From Tubulanus polymorphus (Eukaryota; Nemertea; Palaeonemertea; Tubulaniformes; Tubulanidae), in assembly GCF_964204645.1 (NCBI RefSeq), contig NC_134034.1, forward strand, positions 12,052,462-12,116,461: a stretch of 64,000 nt of DNA, given 5' to 3'. Below are positions 41,865 through 55,500 of this stretch, piece by piece. The notes below the pieces were generated by a model, which saw only the letters and a program-made list of their open reading frames with translations, had not been told where the DNA came from and did not search any database. The position numbers were made by a program, and so were the translations under genes. Position 1 is the stretch's first letter. The number at the start of each line of letters is the position of its first letter.

Positions 41865-44800
41865 CTGAAATTTACATAAATTATAATATATTCAAATTAA
41901 TCGATTATACGCACAGCGATTGGTCGGTCCAGAGAACTGGAACGCTAGCTCCTAAAAAATCCGCTAGGCACTGTTAATAATAACGTGTTTGGCAGAGCCT
42001 CTTCCAGGCCCGTAGGCAGAGGGGGTTACTGTGGTTACCGGTAATTTGCATTTGGCTGATAGTGCCCGTTTTCTGAGATGTACTTATGATGATTTAAACC
42101 ACTTTACTTTTTTTTTTACCTAGGACACACTTTCCACGAAAGGGCACTTTCACATAGACACAGGGCACCTCTTTCATAAAAAGAGCATATTAGAGGGCAC
42201 CTTTTCCACAAAAAGGGCACTTTCATTGACGTTAAAGGACAGTTTCCATGCATAAGATGGAACCAGAAAGCGCCCTTTTATATCAAAATAACCCCCACTC
42301 TCTAAATCCCGCCTATGGGCCTGTCTTCAGCGTTAGAGCGATAGACAATATATTTTCGATTTAGGAAGAGAACATTCAATCTGTTTAATTAACGCCGCTA
42401 ACAAAAAGATCTACTCATATTATACCTGTTGTATGGTGTTGTAATTATGCGGCGAATCGTCTAATTTCCATCCGATTTTCGGACACGATCCCGTACAGAA
42501 TCCGGTCTGAAATCCAGCAGGCGCCACGATCCAATCATCCCATTCTAAATCTACACGTCATCGATGAGAAATATACAACACAATTACATTCATAATTACC
42601 GCAATTCTGATGCAACGCACACTATGATGTCTTACTTTGTGTATTGTTATTCCAGAGAACATAGAAATGTGAAAGGCGATATAGCCTTAAACCAAAATAT
42701 ATTCATAAATAGATTTAAAACCCACTATATACAGAATTTAAAAAAATCAAAAACGAATTTTATTCATGTATCAAAAATTAAAATCAAAAGACACCTGGCG
42801 ATGGATTCTAGAGTCCGAAACGTCGATTTTAATTTTCAATTTTTTTTTAATGCTTGTATCTTTCGTCAATGTCAATTTTAAAAATAATCTATATCTTTAC
42901 CTGAAAATGTGATGTAAATTGGTCTCAACACGCAGGGTCGTCGTTTCAGTCTAGAGGACACTCCTCGCTTTGAACGCTGCTGTCGCTCAGTGACCGTTGA
43001 CTGCGCAGCCGCAGTGAAAACCTCCAAATGCGGTATCATAGCCATATTAACGTCTGACGTCACGTTAGAACCAACATCTGAAGTAAATGAAATAGATGTA
43101 AGCGTCTAAGCCGTATAGTTTATTCCTGGTGAGGAGCCGGGCAGAGTGTCTGAGGTCTTCCAGCTAGTGCCAGACTTGCCATTTAATCAGGGGCCATTGT
43201 AAGGTTGTGGCTTTGAGTCCAAATGTGCTCTTTTGATAGAACCAAAAATAATGAGTTTAGACTGGTCTTAAGGTGTTAGATAGGCTATAGACCTAAAATC
43301 AGCTTAGACTGGTCTCAAGTTGTTAGATTGGTTATAGAACCAAAATGAGCTTAGACTGGTCCTGATATGTTAAATTGGTTATAGAACCAAAATGAGTTTA
43401 GACTGGTCTTAAGTTGTTAGATTGGTTTTAGAACCAAAATGAGTTTAGACTGATCTTAAGTTGTTAGATTGGTTATAGAACCAAAATGAGTTTAGACTCG
43501 TCTTAAGCTCTTAGATTGGTTATAGAACCAAAATGAGTTTAGACTGGTCTTAAGGTGTACGATTGTCTATAGAACATAGAACCAAGTTTTGGTTAGACAG
43601 ATCCTGAAATCTAAGAAACATATGCCTGTGCAACCAGCCTTAAAATATCTACAAACCTCGATGGTCTGTCTTGTAAATCACTTATATTCCATTTAAAAGT
43701 GAATATGGCGTAGTCCAGTAGCAATACATCTCTAGGGCAGGTTTTAATCCCCCTCCAAAATTTCCAATTGCCAATTCATTCATTATTATGAACTCAGCTG
43801 GAAATTCAACGTTCAGACCACTACATAGATATGTAAGGCGCCACTGTGGGTGGCCCGTACACCGAAGATATTTCCCCTTTTTATAAGTTAAAGTTTTGAT
43901 AATATAGAATTCTACCTGAATGTATATAACGCGTTTTGTATGATATATCAACACGTTGATATTGTAACAGGTAAACGCGTTGTTTATATAAAAATCATTA
44001 CACTTCGGTAAAAACGCTAAATTCCTCGCGCTTGTCGAGCTTTTCGTAAAGCAGCGCTAAACATTAGTTCGACTGGCGTTCAAAAAATGTGTTTTAAGAA
44101 CTTCATCTGAGACATTTTGAAAATGAACCACAAACACCTAACATTAGACATTTCATCAGCACACATTAAAAAACTGATCGTCCTCACTTCACATGTGTTC
44201 AGTGCTTCATCTGAGACATTTTTAATTGAAAATGAATTACAAACACCAGACATTAGACATTTTATCAGCAAGCTTTCAAAAACTGATCGTCCACACTTCA
44301 CATGTGTTCAGTGCTTCATCTGAGACATTTTTAATTGAAAATGAATTACAAACACCAGACATTAGACATTTTATCAGCAAGCTTTCAAAAACTGATCGTC
44401 CACACTTCACATGTGTTCAGTGCTTCACCTGAGACATTTTTAATTGCAGATGAACTACAAACATCAGATATCAGACATTTTATCAGCAAGCTTTCAAAAA
44501 CTGATCGTCAACACTCCATCACACGCGAATGTCTGAGAAGTGGTTCGAAGCCAGTAAGTTGATATAGTCCTATATATACCTGTATTAATAGGCCTCTTTT
44601 CGCTGGTACAATTAATCTGTTTGAAGTATCTATGCGGGTTGATGCCGTTATCGTGGCCATCTTGAATTCGTATTTCCAGGCCGTGGTTTCTCTTTGGGAA
44701 ACGTATCCAATCTTTGACGACCGATTTCAGATCGATTACGATCCAACCTTCGTAGTCGCGTTTCGTTGTGATTTGACGCACTTTTTCTCGTTGTCTGCGA

Positions 44801-47800
44801 CGAGCTGTAAAACGAACAAGACTTCGATCAAAGCATCATTTTAAATATGTCCTCGGGCTATTTGGGACGATAAGCGCCTCGAAAATGTATCCCAACGGGC
44901 CCAGGTTTCCCAAAAATGGTTACGTCCTAAACCGATTTAAGATAAACTGAATGAATGAAGAATTTGATTCGATTTCAGAGTTAAACCGTTTTGTGAAACT
45001 GAACTCAGGATCACAAGGCCCAGTCCTTCAGTCCAAAAGTGGTTTTAAATCTTCAGACTGATCTAGAGTTGTTAGATTGGTTATAGAACCAAAATAAGCA
45101 TAGACTGGTCTTAAATTGTAAAATTGGCCACAGAACCAATCAGATGAGCTTAGAACTGGTCCTAAGTTGTTAGATTGATTATAGAACCAAAATCAGCTTA
45201 GAATGATCTTATATTGTTAGATTGATTATAGTGAATATAATAATGAACTTTGACTATGCAACAGATCCCAAGATACACCGTTGTCAGCTGACCTCTTCTC
45301 TTTCGTTTGATTGGTCGGTTGTATTTGTAAACGCTGATAAAAATGTCATTCGCGTATCGTCTGCTGCGCTGGTTACCTTGACAACCACAATCTATCGGAT
45401 TAAATAAAGAACATGAAATTAAGAACATTGAATTTAATTGAATTGTTAAAATGAAATCGGGCCGTGGTTAATATATTCATCGGTAATCATAGACAAGTTT
45501 TCTGTCTGATGTCAGTAAGATGAAAAACTAGGAGAGAATCTGATGTTCCGATTCTAATCTATATGAGCCATTTTCAAAATCCCATTTTGATCCATTTTCA
45601 GCAATTTTCAAAGAGGTTCATAGATTTGACTCAACTCGTCAGGTATTCTCCTAGGTTTTTCATCTTAGTGGGTTTTTCACTTTTACTTCTCAATTATCTG
45701 GGAGTACCCGTGTTAGTTACCTTATCGTCGGTGGTAAACTTTCATAATCGGATGGGCTTTGTGAAAATATATGATCGTGAAACTAAACCACAGACAGGTT
45801 ACTGACTTGGACTAGCCGAATATTTCGAATATAATCCTCATTTTGTTTTTTTTTTTCATTAACGGTTATTTCTTCATCAATATCAGACAGTCGCTTGTCT
45901 GGAAACCGATGATTGTTCTCTTTCGATGCCATCAGGTTCGAATCCCAGAACCGAAGAAGGATGATAAAAACAAATGCACACAAACCTGATTGATTTGATT
46001 TGTAAAGTCGTAGACTGGCGCTGGTCACTGTTTTATAGATCGTTTTATCGGCAGGAACATCAAAATACATCAAATACATTGATTTATCGGACCACACAGC
46101 TTCATTAGCTTTATCCCGGTCATCACCTACAAATACAAATCCACCAAACAACGAATTAGATTTAAACTTCACCAGTTCCACAGTTGTGTGGGTTTAATTT
46201 GAATCTGCATCCAGTTTCACAGTTGTGTGGGTTTAATTTGACTGTGGACCCAGTTCCACAGTTGTGTGGGTTTAATTTGAATCTGCATCCAGCTCCACAG
46301 TTGTGTGGGTCTAATTTGACTGTGGAACCAGTTCCACAGTTGTGTGGGTTTAATTTGAATCTGCATCCAGCTCCACAGTTGTGTGGGTCTAATTTGACCG
46401 TGGAACCAGTTTCACAGTTGTGTGGGTTTAATTTGACTGTGGACCCAGTTCCACAGTTGTGTGGGTTTAATTTGAATCTGCATCCAGTTCCACAGTTGTG
46501 TGGGTCTAATTTGACTGTGGACCCAGTTCCACAGTTGTGTGGGTTTAATTTGAATCTGCATCCAGCTCCACAGTTGTGTGGGTTTAATTTGAATCTGAAT
46601 CCAGTTCCACAGCAGTGTAAGGATTCAATAGGTTTCATTTCAGACCAGTTCAACAGAGGCAGTAAAATCATCACTTACACGACGCCATATAAACTAGTAA
46701 CCGTTTCGCTGAGTGAGAATGGTCTGATCTGGAATCGATCTCGCGAGATCTCGCGCGATCGTCTGCTTCGCTCTCCGCGGTAGTCAGATTGTAAAGTTGC
46801 AGAAATCGTTGTTTCTCCTCAGCCGGTATTTGTTGCAGCGATCTGCGATTGATGCTGGGTGCTCTAGCAAGTCCTAACTGCTGCAGAAAAGCGGCTCTTA
46901 TTTGCATCAGACGCGACTGGCGATCCCTGCAAAATATATCGAATCTTACATCTTATATAAGCCATCGTAATATTGGCCGTCAATATGGCCGTCAAATGTG
47001 TCCAGGGCGAGGTCCAAATACGACGCGCTTTGGCACGTGTCTATATACACGGTCTAAACAAAGTAAGAATTATTTTTCAAAGGAAACTTTTTTCATTTTC
47101 TCGGAACTTTCATCGACTCAATCCCTCTCTGACTCTTCACTACCCTTTGGCTTTCCCTCCAACTACTTTAACGGCCATACTCTTCCCGCTTTTAAGCTCC
47201 CACTTCCGCCCACTCTTCCCGACAGCGTTCGGTTTCATTCTTCTTTTAACTATTATCGTGTTTATGATGGAAACTGTTTTCGATTATCAGCGGGATTAGT
47301 AAAAAAACAACACTCTCCCCGGACACAATTAGCCGCATTAAATGCAGCGCAAAAACTCATTGCAAGATGAAAGGTTTTCCGTAAGTACGCGGGGGTGGTG
47401 TACTTCATTCGCAGCCGAAAAACTAGTTAGTTTTAAACAATATTAAGCGGAACTAGACTCTCGGTTCGCAGAGCGGCGGCGGTCGTGTCCGATGACCTTG
47501 TCCGTCTGCGGTCGTCTGCTTTTAGACTCTTTACTTCCGCTACAGCTCACCCTCACGTGGTATTATAGACTAATAGACCCGCCGTGGTAAAATCGGATGC
47601 CAGCGAAATGTACACAAACACCTTTTTCATCTCTACGAAATACGGGAGGATTACTCCCCACGTCGATACAGGTCAACTCGGATATAGGAAAACTCATCCG
47701 ATCCGATCCAGATTTTGATAAAATCTTTTTTCTCTGAACCAAATTCCACAGTTCTGCGTTACCTCCAGTGATGAGCATACTGCGTTAGCTGATGACTACG

Positions 47801-49758
47801 AAGAGTTATCATTAAAATGAAATGTCTAATGTCTGGCGTTTGTAGTTAATTTTCCAATCAAAAATGTCTTAGGTGAAGTACTGAACACACGTGAAGTGTG
47901 TGCACGATCAGTTTTGAAAAGCTGATAAACCGTCTAATTTCTGGTGTTTGTAGTTCATTTTCAATTAAGAATGCCTCAGGTGATGTACTGAACACATGTG
48001 AAGTGTGGACAATCAGTTCTTAAAAGCTGATAAAATGTCTAATGTCTGATGTCTAATGTCTGATGTTAGCAGTTCATTTTCAAATAAGAATGTCTCAGGT
48101 GAAACCTAGTCAACCAGTTTTTAAGCGAACCCATTTCGAAAAGAACACGTATTTTTTTTTTATTCCATGATTTTCTGCGTTTCTGAATTATTTTTTCCGA
48201 CGCATTTCCATTTCTATTTTCCACCTTATTGCGGCCCGGATGATTATCGATTACAATCAAAATAATAAACAGCCGGGATGCAACGCGTATTGCTCCAATT
48301 CCTGCTCGTTTTCCCGGAATACTGAAACGGAATCGGCCCAGCCGCCATTTTGTTATGAACTACATCTATACTTCCGATGATCTAGATCACTGTGACGTCA
48401 TAATATCGAACGGGATAACAACCCGTCGCGGATGAACACAATTTTCGTCTTCTCTCGGCTTGTACTGGTGCGGCCGTATAATAACAAGTCTAGTCAATAT
48501 TTGAGGGTTTTGAACTAGTACATTTTTTCGCGCAGAAAACATTCACACGAACGTGACGTATTCATACGGATCTGAAAAACGTCCGGTTTAGAATTTGCAA
48601 ATAACTTTTCAAGGAGAATGACTTCTCTAGACAGGCTTTCACGAACGCGGTTTCCAGACAGTGATATCCAGGCGAGAAATTTTGCAAAAGCTTTTTCTCG
48701 CTCGGGTTCAATTTACGGTGTGTTTTCTGCTGACATTGTCGAGGCTTTCAATGCCCTTGTCAGCAGGTTTTTGTTGTTCATAGTGTGGAAAAAAGTCCAA
48801 AAGATCCGAAAATGAGTCCGATTGTGGCGTCACTTTCCACGGTTACTTGTATTGCTAATTCCGAGAATATTAACACGATGAAGGAATTAGGGAATTTAAC
48901 CGAAAATAGAAGAGCATATGCTTACTCGCGTCGTTACCGAAAAAAGGAAAATCTTGATTGGTTCAGTATTGAGCTGCGGGGTATGTGGCCTAAAAGGGAT
49001 CGAAATATCTTTTGACATTCACATGTTCGACAGTGATGTCAATTTTTTTTTTCAGTTTAATTTGTTTTCCATGGTGTCAAGTTCAAGTGGTAAACACAAG
49101 AATGAACACGTTTTTCACTCTCTTAACCGACAAAGACTGTAGAGTTCGAACCGTCGCGTAATGTCTAGCGTTTGAAGAGTATATCGGCGAACTTTTCGTC
49201 CTCGGATCTCGGAGCGAGCGGCGTAGACGGTCGTACGAGCAAGAGACGGGCGAGCGACGCTCATCGACCCAGTTTCGGAAAGCAATACGTCTGCGAAGAA
49301 GATTTGTGTGTGTGTGTGTGTGTAATAGACCTAAAAATCGAAGACGAACTCAAAGCGGCGACGCAGGCGAGAGAGAGAAGAGAAGGATTGATTCGATACG
49401 GTTGGCGTCGTCTGTGCTGGTACTCCGGGTAGTTTCCTTCCAATTATCAACGGTCTACTGGATTAATGCTGTGTATATTATCAATAATGGTCGCGGCGCA
49501 GCAGAGACTCAGACTGCAGCAGCTCATCGCCGTCAAATACCCTCTCATAATACATTTACTTATATATACATCGAGGGACTTCCTGATTTTTCCGCCACTT
49601 AAAAAACGTCTGGTTTCAACCGCGGCTGGTCGTCAACAATGTCGCATCGCACTGAGGGTGTTTACACGCGTGGACGAGACGAGGTCTGCTGCACTCTGGA
49701 CCTGTTCCATGTCACGTATCCAGAATGTGCACTTGTTAAAAATATTATTAAATATATA

Positions 49759-49806
<48 letters not shown>

Positions 49807-52317
49807 TATTATTATTATTTAATTATTTGACTCGGAACCCAATCCGACCGTTTTGTAAATATCAATTTGACTCTGAATCCAGTTCCACAGTTGTGTAGGT
49901 TTAATTTGACTCTGAATCCAGTTCCACAGTTGTGTAGGTTGAATTTGACTCTGGATCCAATTCCACAGTGTTGTGAGGGTTTAATTTGACTCTGGATCCA
50001 GTTCCACAGTTGTGTAGGTTTAATTTGACCCAGGATCCAGTTCAACAATTGTGTAGGTTTAATTTGACTCTGAATCCAGTTCCACAGTTGTGTAGGTTGA
50101 ATTTGACTCTAGAACCAGTTCCACAGTTGTGTGGGTTTAATTTGACTCTGGATCCAGTTCCACAGTTGTGAGGGTTTAATTTGACTCTGGATCCAGTTCC
50201 ACAGTTGTGTAGGTTTAATTTGACCCAGGATCCAGTTCAACAATTGTGTAGGTTTAATTTGACTCTGGATCCCAGTTCTCGAGATTGACATCGGATCCAG
50301 TTCCACACGGCATTAATGCAAAGCATGTATAGGTCACAACGTCTAAACATAAACGCCATCTAGCGGCGATTACATGACCTTCTAAATCAATTAGCGCAAG
50401 ATTTGCGAAGTGCAATTTCGTCGTCAATAGTTGTGGGACGAGTGGGTGGGTATAAACCGTGTCGTTAAAACGTCGCTATTCAGGTGCTACTTGTCACATT
50501 GGCGACATAAAAATCTCATTATCCGCGGGCTAAATCTGGCAATACGTCAAGCTTAATCGCCGTCTCAATCATTGAAACAAACCACGCGCCCGCATCCCCT
50601 GATGACTTTGATTTAATCTATACCTCCTGACGACGGAGGTGAATAAAGTACATTGAACTATTTCATTTTCGATTAAACCGGCTCACCCCGTCTTCGCCTG
50701 CCAGGGTCTGCCGCTGGTCTGCCGTGGAAGTTCACGCCAATAAGAAAGTCGCGAGGAACGGGTCTGTCTAAAGAGAACATACCTCTAACCGCCCTTTGAT
50801 TTTTTCGTTTCGGGTGAAATATAAAACCCAGTCCGGGTTTTAGCTGATATCGAAGATTTCTGATTTCGAGCCCCAAAATGTACAATTGACAACTACATTA
50901 TTTTAACCGAAGCCAGGACGGATGGATAGTGGGCCTAGGCCACGCATCCAAACCATAATTACTGGGCAGTTCTATTACACCCTCCATTTAAACCACTGCT
51001 ATATCATGATATCATTCCAAAAGTTTCAATGAAATTTCAATTCTTCAACTGAGGAGAGGGATATAATAGATAATAAATTTTGAACTGTAGTTTTTAATCT
51101 TTAAATTGAAATCTTACTGTAAAAACCAGAAATGTGAAAAAAAATTTATAAAATCTTAGTCACATATTTTATTCATACAAAAACAGATCTCGACAATTGA
51201 TCATTCCGTACCTTGTATATGTTTTGAAATACAATGTATTTTCATTTGAAGTGGTTAATGAAATAAGTGGTTAAGATACGTCATTTGTTTTTTTAGATAA
51301 TCTCCCATTCTCTGAGTTGTTTAGTCGATAATGAATGCACTGAGAACCTTAGTGTCAGTGGTGCATCGCAAGACACACACGAACTTCAGTACACACAGTA
51401 TATGACGGAGCGCAACGCTCAGGACTGGGTGAAGTCCTGAAATGAATCATTCAGGCTGCATCTAAAACACTAAAATCAAAATCGGAACGAAAGAACCAAA
51501 GGGTGGTTAGAGGTATATATAGAAAGACCCGCGAGGAACGAGACAAACAGACACTGGCACGTGGGGATGGGGTGAAATGTACTTTATCAGCGGAATGTTT
51601 TGTATTTCCTACACGTCAGGCTGTCAAGGATTAATAGCCGAAATAGTCTTTACGGCTATTAGATCCGCGCTTCTCAGAGGCTGTAGAGAATCAGTTTACA
51701 AGATCCCTTTGTCGAGAGAACAAAAATCAACGACCCGCACCGGGATTCGAACCCACTTGCAAGTTCTTTGATCCTGGACAAAAGGACAGGCGAACTGTTT
51801 AGATTGGCCTTGTGACTCTAAAACGAATTCGTTTTAGAGTCCATCGGACAATCCACTAAACTGACCGATGGAAACCGAGAACTTAAACAGAACTGATCCA
51901 AAATTTGTTCCCATATCCCATATTGTAAAACTGTTTCGGAATTATCTTTCTTATAAGTTTCGGATACTTTCAGTTCTAGACTATTCCGAATTCCGGATAG
52001 GACAAGTCATAAAAGCGCGCAGAGCATTAGTTTCTTTGCGGTAATTCCTAACCGTTTTTTTTTAAATATCCCGACAGCTCGGATTACGATATCAACCATG
52101 TTTACCGCCCAGCTCTGGTGCAGTCTACACAAATAAACTTATATACGTTTATTTTCTTTACCTTTTTTTGATTAGCATTTGCACCAATTAACTGGTTAAC
52201 ACGTGTATTTAACCTAAAACATGAACCGCCGTCTGTCGCGCCTGGATAAGAGTTCAAAATCCGACATTATTATTATTATTATTTTTATTAATATCATTAT
52301 TATTATTATTATTATTA

Positions 52318-52403
<86 letters not shown>

Positions 52404-52455
52404 AATATTATTATCATCATTTTTATTATCATTATTCTTATTATCATCATCATCA

Positions 52456-52502
<47 letters not shown>

Positions 52503-52508
52503 ATTATT

Positions 52509-52576
<68 letters not shown>

Positions 52577-55500
52577 CTTTACTTTATTTCCTGCATAAAT
52601 TATAACATAGTATAATCCTGTACAACAGTTTTCTAAAAATATGATTATATGATCATTATGAAATGTTACAATATATCAGCGGGACAACATAAAGAATCGC
52701 AAACGTAATGAAATCAAGTATTTTGAATGCATTAGGTAGGTCATTAATATAGATGAGAAAAAAGAATCGGACCCAAAATAGAACCTTGTGGGACTCCGCA
52801 CGTGGATAAACAAGAGTTGGAATAAGAGTTGGCATGCACTTTAAGCCCCCCTCACTCCCATCTATGCCTACAATCCCCCAATCCCAGCGATATGTACCCA
52901 CTCACACCGCAGTCCGGTGTTATCTACGTGCATTTATAAAACATACGCGGAGTTTGTTCGATATTCGGTTTTGGTTCGCTTTTTTCCCTACGGAAATCCT
53001 ACCAGATTGCACTTTCTAAAGCAGACCATCAGCTTCGCGAGGGTAACCTTCAAGATCATTTTTGTAAATATCCAATAGACAAACTTTACCTGATTTTTTT
53101 TTTTGATGAAGTCGAAAAGTTGTTAACTCAATTTTCATTCCGGACCCACTCAATTAGTTTAAACTGACCCTCCCGGCGTGTATGGTTTGTTTCATTTTTT
53201 TTTTTGCATTTTATTTTCTCACGACTGTGTTGTAAAGCGAGAGGGTATCATTTTTATAGTTCTGCGCTATAATCTAAACGAATATATTATTATCATTATC
53301 ATTATTATCATTATTATCAGTTCGTTTACAAAAAAATGCTAATCTACCTCAATTTCTAACTCAGAACTGTCATACTAATTCGTCATCTTTTGAAATTTTA
53401 ATCACATTGTCATTGCATTTCTTGATATAGATTAACAGTGAAAGTCGCCGTATTTGCGATGATGTTTTTATCCAAATGACGAATTACACTTAGAAGTGGA
53501 AATACAAATTGAGACTCAAAAATAGAGACGATTTCAGTAATGCGACAGCTTTTAGATGCCGACTTGACGCGTTTTCTACGAATGGGAAATTCAATACATG
53601 GTTTCATCAGCATTCCTGTCCTTCGAATTTCATAAACGTAATGCGCTATTTTCAAAATAGGAGACAAATTCTATATCACGATCAAATATTCGTCATTAAA
53701 ACATTCGAAACGTGCTTTACCGAGAGCATTACAGCCGTGCTGGCAATGCATATTAATGATCTAATGCGATTGAGATCGGTAATAACTAAGACGGTCTGAC
53801 GTACCGCACAAAATCTGCGCCGTTGATTACCTACACAATTCTGCATTTCTCGCTCCAGACGGAGAGAATGCGAACGGATTATTGACACTTGTTGTGCCCT
53901 TTTTCTAGAACGACATACTTTTTACCGTTAAAAAGAATTACTGTTAATGCTATAAAGCCGTGCGCAGATTTGGAATACATTTTCCGAAGCTAGTTATAAC
54001 ACAGTCGATGCTTTAGATTTAAACCATAACTTAGATCATTCATGAACCTGGGATCTGGACTCAGAACTAACTACTGCTTTTGTCTACGACCAAAAATCCG
54101 GAGGGTCCCATTGCAAAGTCAGAATGATCTTCGATCTTAAGACTGTACTCAATTCGTTAGATTGGCTACTGAAGTTAAATGGTATTAGACTGATTCTAAA
54201 TCGAAGCCGTAAAATCCCTCTATCGGATTTGTCAAAAGCTTTTGATACAGTCGATCACGAAAAATTATTGTCAAAATTGGATTCTTATGGAACTAAAGGT
54301 CAAGCTTAAATGCTGGTTTAGAAATAATTTGGAAAATAGACAACAAACATTTCAAATTGGCAATTTTGTCTAAACTCACTTTACATTTCGTCCTATTTTT
54401 GACTGGACTATATGATAAACGAACATAGATTTAAGCATTTCAACCCGCCATTGGTCAATACGCTTTGATCTGGCCGATAGATTTTCAGAAGAAAAACCCG
54501 TTTTCTTTTTTCAGGTCTGATTGCGTCTTACTCGAGTCGATGTCTAGAAACTAGTATGAGGACCTACACCGAACTAACCCGGGCGAAAAAAATGAATCCA
54601 TAGTTCTGGCGCGCGCGGTCGTCGTCGGAAAGTTGGTTCAAGATCGAACATCAATTTTCCACGCATTACTAGACACTAATGCCAGAGTATTGATCGCCTA
54701 TACATATTCATCTCCTACTTTTAAAATGCGTCTACGATCAACAGTATAATTACATACACTCAATCGGGTTCAGCGCGTTCACGTTCGAACTCAGATCATA
54801 ATTTTACCTAATCTTTATTCGTTTTCATTCGTCGGTCTTAACTGTACATGATCATTCCGGCCGAATCGAGGAGAGTCCTGAGATAGATCCCCGTCCGACC
54901 CTGATTCCTGAGGCAGTAGAGCCCTCACGGACCGAATCGAGGATTCCTGAGAAAGATCCTCACCCGACCCTGGTTCCTGAGGAAGAAGAGCCCTCACGGA
55001 CCGAATCGAGGATTTCCTGAGAAAGATCCTCACCCGACCCTGGTTCCTGAGGAAGAAGAGCCCTCACGGACCGAATCGAGGATTCCTGAGAAAGATCCTC
55101 ACCCGACCCTGGTTGAGAGATCCCAAAAAGATCTTCAACCCACCGATCGAATTGAAGGTTCCTGGTGAAAACTCTTACGAGGTCCAGATTCAAATATAAC
55201 CTTTCAATGACCATGAGTTTAACGAGTATCAAACTTGGATTGGTTAAACTCTTCTGCATCATATCTGGGAAATGAGTTATTCTTAACTCCTATTTTCCTG
55301 GCTCCACGTTATGTACGTCAAAAAACCATAACAAACATAAAACGTAGTTGTGATAATCGACTCAATATTATTACGGTTCTCGACGAGCGTCAGAAACGGG
55401 AATCCAGCCTTCCCGGGACGTAACGCGTAAAAAGGAACTTTTTATCGGTAGCCTTACTGCACTTTGTTCGCGCGTACTTTCAACCGGCGAATAACTCGTA

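Noticed and set aside
45930-45950. tRNA B box GGTTCGAATCCC on the plus strand
   Set aside because: It lies in TGF-beta intron 3 without tRNA arms around it.
46162-46783. 199- and 170-codon ORFs (plus and minus)
   Set aside because: The 39-bp repeat period keeps every frame without a stop open on both strands; the array is intronic in the TGF-beta gene.
51735-51760. tRNA T-arm with GGTTCGAATCCC on the minus strand
   Set aside because: No complementary acceptor strand or D-arm at proper distance.
52214-52598. Poly-Ile/Met ORFs
   Set aside because: Translation of the TTA/TCA trinucleotide array.
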